NCBI RefSeq assembly: GCF_000513935.1
Contig: NZ_AZUY01000029.1
Span: forward strand, 321-58,794
Direction: 5' to 3'
Source: Mesorhizobium sp. WSM3626
Lineage (GTDB): Bacteria; Pseudomonadota; Alphaproteobacteria; Rhizobiales; Rhizobiaceae
Length of the DNA: 58,474 nucleotides
Part shown: positions 57,294 through 58,474 of the stretch, piece by piece
Numbering within the stretch: position 1 is the first letter of the stretch
Layout of the letters: each line of letters starts with the position of its first letter
Position numbers and translations under genes: made by a program
The notes under the pieces: model-generated
Seen by the model: the letters and a program-made list of their open reading frames with translations, nothing else
What the model was told of the DNA's origin: nothing
Databases searched by the model: none

Positions 57294-58474
57294 ATGTTCT
57301 TGCCCAATGCCAAACTGCGGGATGTCTTCAACGAACCCGCTTGCGAGAAGAATCAGGGCAAGGATGCCAAAACGCGCAAAGTGGGCTGTTCCAAGCCGCT
57401 GACGCCAGGGGCTGCAGCCGGAGGCTGCGCTTTCGACGGTGCCAAGATTGCGTTGCAACCCGTCACCGACGTCGCGCATGTGATCCACGCGCCGCTCGCC
57501 TGCGAGGGCAACTCCTGGGACAATCGGGGCGCGATATCATCCGGGTCGGCCCTGTGGCGCACAAGCTTCACGACCGATCTCACCGAACTCGACATCGTGA
57601 TGGGGCAGGGCGAGCGCAAGCTTTTCAAGACCATTCGCGAAATCAGCCAAGCTTATGCGCCAGCGGCGATCTTCGTCTATTCCACCTGCGTGACCGCGCT
57701 GATCGGCGATGACATCGAGGCCGTCTGCAAACATGCGGCGGCAAAGTTCGGCTTGCCGGTGGTGCCGATCAATGCGCCGGGCTTCGTCGGCTCTAAAAAT
57801 CTCGGCAACAAACTCGCCGGCGAGGCTTTGCTCGACCACGTCATCGGTACCGCAGAGCCCGATGATGCAGGCCCTTGCGATATCAACATCATCGGCGAGT
57901 TCAATCTCTCTGGAGAGTTCTGGCAGGTAAAGCCACTCCTTCATCGACTCGGCATTCGCGTGCGCGCCTGCATTCCGGGCGATGCACGCTACGTCGATAT
58001 CGCCTGTGCGCACCGCGCCCGGGCAGCGATGGTCGTATGCTCGACCGCTCTCATCAGTCTCGCCCGCAAGATGGAGGAGCGTTGGGACATCCCGTTCTTC
58101 GAGGGTTCCTTCTACGGCATCACCGCCACCTCGCAAGCACTGCGCAAAATCGCTGATCTGCTCGTCAGAAAGGGGGCCGATCCGGCGCTCGTCGACCGCA
58201 CCGAGGCGCTGATTGCACAGGAGGAGGCGCTTGCTTGGAAGAAGCTCGTCGCCTACCGCCCCAGGCTCGAAGGCAAGCGCGTGCTGCTCAACACCGGCGG
58301 TGTCAAGTCCTGGTCGCTCGTCGATGCGCTCATGGAGATCGGCATCGAGATCGTCGGAACCTCGGTCAAGAAATCGACAGTTGAAGACAAGGAGCGCATC
58401 AGACAGACGCTAAAGGAAGAGAACCAGATCTTCGAGTCCGTGGCGCCGCGCGAGCTTTACGTCATGCTCTCACA
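57294..58474 (+). CDS. nifE: FeMo-cofactor scaffold NifE, 3' end beyond window
   Basis: About 393 residues of NifE are visible. It starts MFLPNAKLRDVFNEPACEKN, with SKPLTPGAAAGGCAFDGAKI, HAPLACEGNSWDNRG and [17 protein letters not shown], the NifE counterparts of the NifD cluster regions. With NifN it is the scaffold on which NifB-co is matured to FeMo-co. The frame is open to the end of the window and the last 80-100 residues are missing. The ATG at 57294 has GGAG 11 bases upstream. Confidence 0.96.
   Translation, partial: MFLPNAKLRDVFNEPACEKNQGKDAKTRKVGCSKPLTPGAAAGGCAFDGAKIALQPVTDVAHVIHAPLACEGNSWDNRGAISSGSALWRTSFTTDLTELDIVMGQGERKLFKTIREISQAYAPAAIFVYSTCVTALIGDDIEAVCKHAAAKFGLPVVPINAPGFVGSKNLGNKLAGEALLDHVIGTAEPDDAGPCDINIIGEFNLSGEFWQVKPLLHRLGIRVRACIPGDARYVDIACAHRARAAMVVCSTALISLARKMEERWDIPFFEGSFYGITATSQALRKIADLLVRKGADPALVDRTEALIAQEEALAWKKLVAYRPRLEGKRVLLNTGGVKSWSLVDALMEIGIEIVGTSVKKSTVEDKERIRQTLKEENQIFESVAPRELYVMLS

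Overview
The window is symbiotic DNA of a root-nodulating alphaproteobacterium (a rhizobium). It carries Nod-factor genes behind nod boxes (nodABC, nodIJ, nodH, nodD, a second nodA), a NifA/sigma-54 nitrogen-fixation regulon (iscA-nifS-nifW-fixABCX-nifA-nifB-fdxN-nifZ-fixU, prxS-rpoN, nifQ, nifHDKE), and many decayed insertion sequences and gene relics. Gene content and order suggest a Mesorhizobium symbiosis island or a Sinorhizobium-type symbiotic plasmid. The genus is inference; no chromosomal marker is visible.

Layout. 1-6.5 kb: minus-strand adenosine kinase (cut by the window edge) and metK, a decayed glyA-like relic, two paralogous SAM methyltransferases, then IS630 and IS110 relics. 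6.0-9.8 kb: a stray copy of the nifH promoter and leader in front of a SET-domain gene, whose end is abutted by a broken IS5-type element, then another IS110 relic and a capA relic. 9.85-13.1 kb: an intact CocE-type hydrolase, transposase and reverse-transcriptase relics, and a broken 7Fe ferredoxin gene. 13.3-25.8 kb: nodulation region with four nod boxes. On the minus strand lie nodABC, a nodS pseudogene, a SyrA/ExoX-like gene and nodIJ; an aldo/keto reductase with its own nod box; and nodH divergent from nodD. On the plus strand nodD is followed by a second nodA with a nod box and a nodE relic. 25.8-37.4 kb: minus-strand nif/fix cluster ending in a SIR2-like gene. 37.6-42.2 kb: a second stray nifH promoter/leader copy and a heterodimeric ABC exporter. 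42.4-44.3 kb: prxS-rpoN. 45-51.4 kb: nifQ followed by an uncharacterised oxidative cluster (P450, ferredoxin, NTF2-like protein, double SDR, flavin monooxygenase). 51.6-52.6 kb: three tandem small secreted-peptide genes. 52.9 kb to the end: nifH, nifD, nifK and partial nifE.

How it works together. NodD with plant flavonoids would act at the nod boxes to make and export (NodIJ) a lipochitooligosaccharide that NodH may sulfate; N-methylation by NodS has been lost here. In the nodule NifA and RpoN would switch on the TGT-N10-ACA / -24/-12 promoters that drive nitrogenase, its cofactor assembly (NifB, NifE, NifQ, NifS, IscA) and electron supply (FixABCX, FdxN). Several nif promoters look like copies of one reiterated nifH-type element, which may have recruited neighbouring genes to the regulon. 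The least described parts are the nifQ-P450 cluster, the tandem secreted peptides upstream of nifH, and the SAM-related module at the left end.
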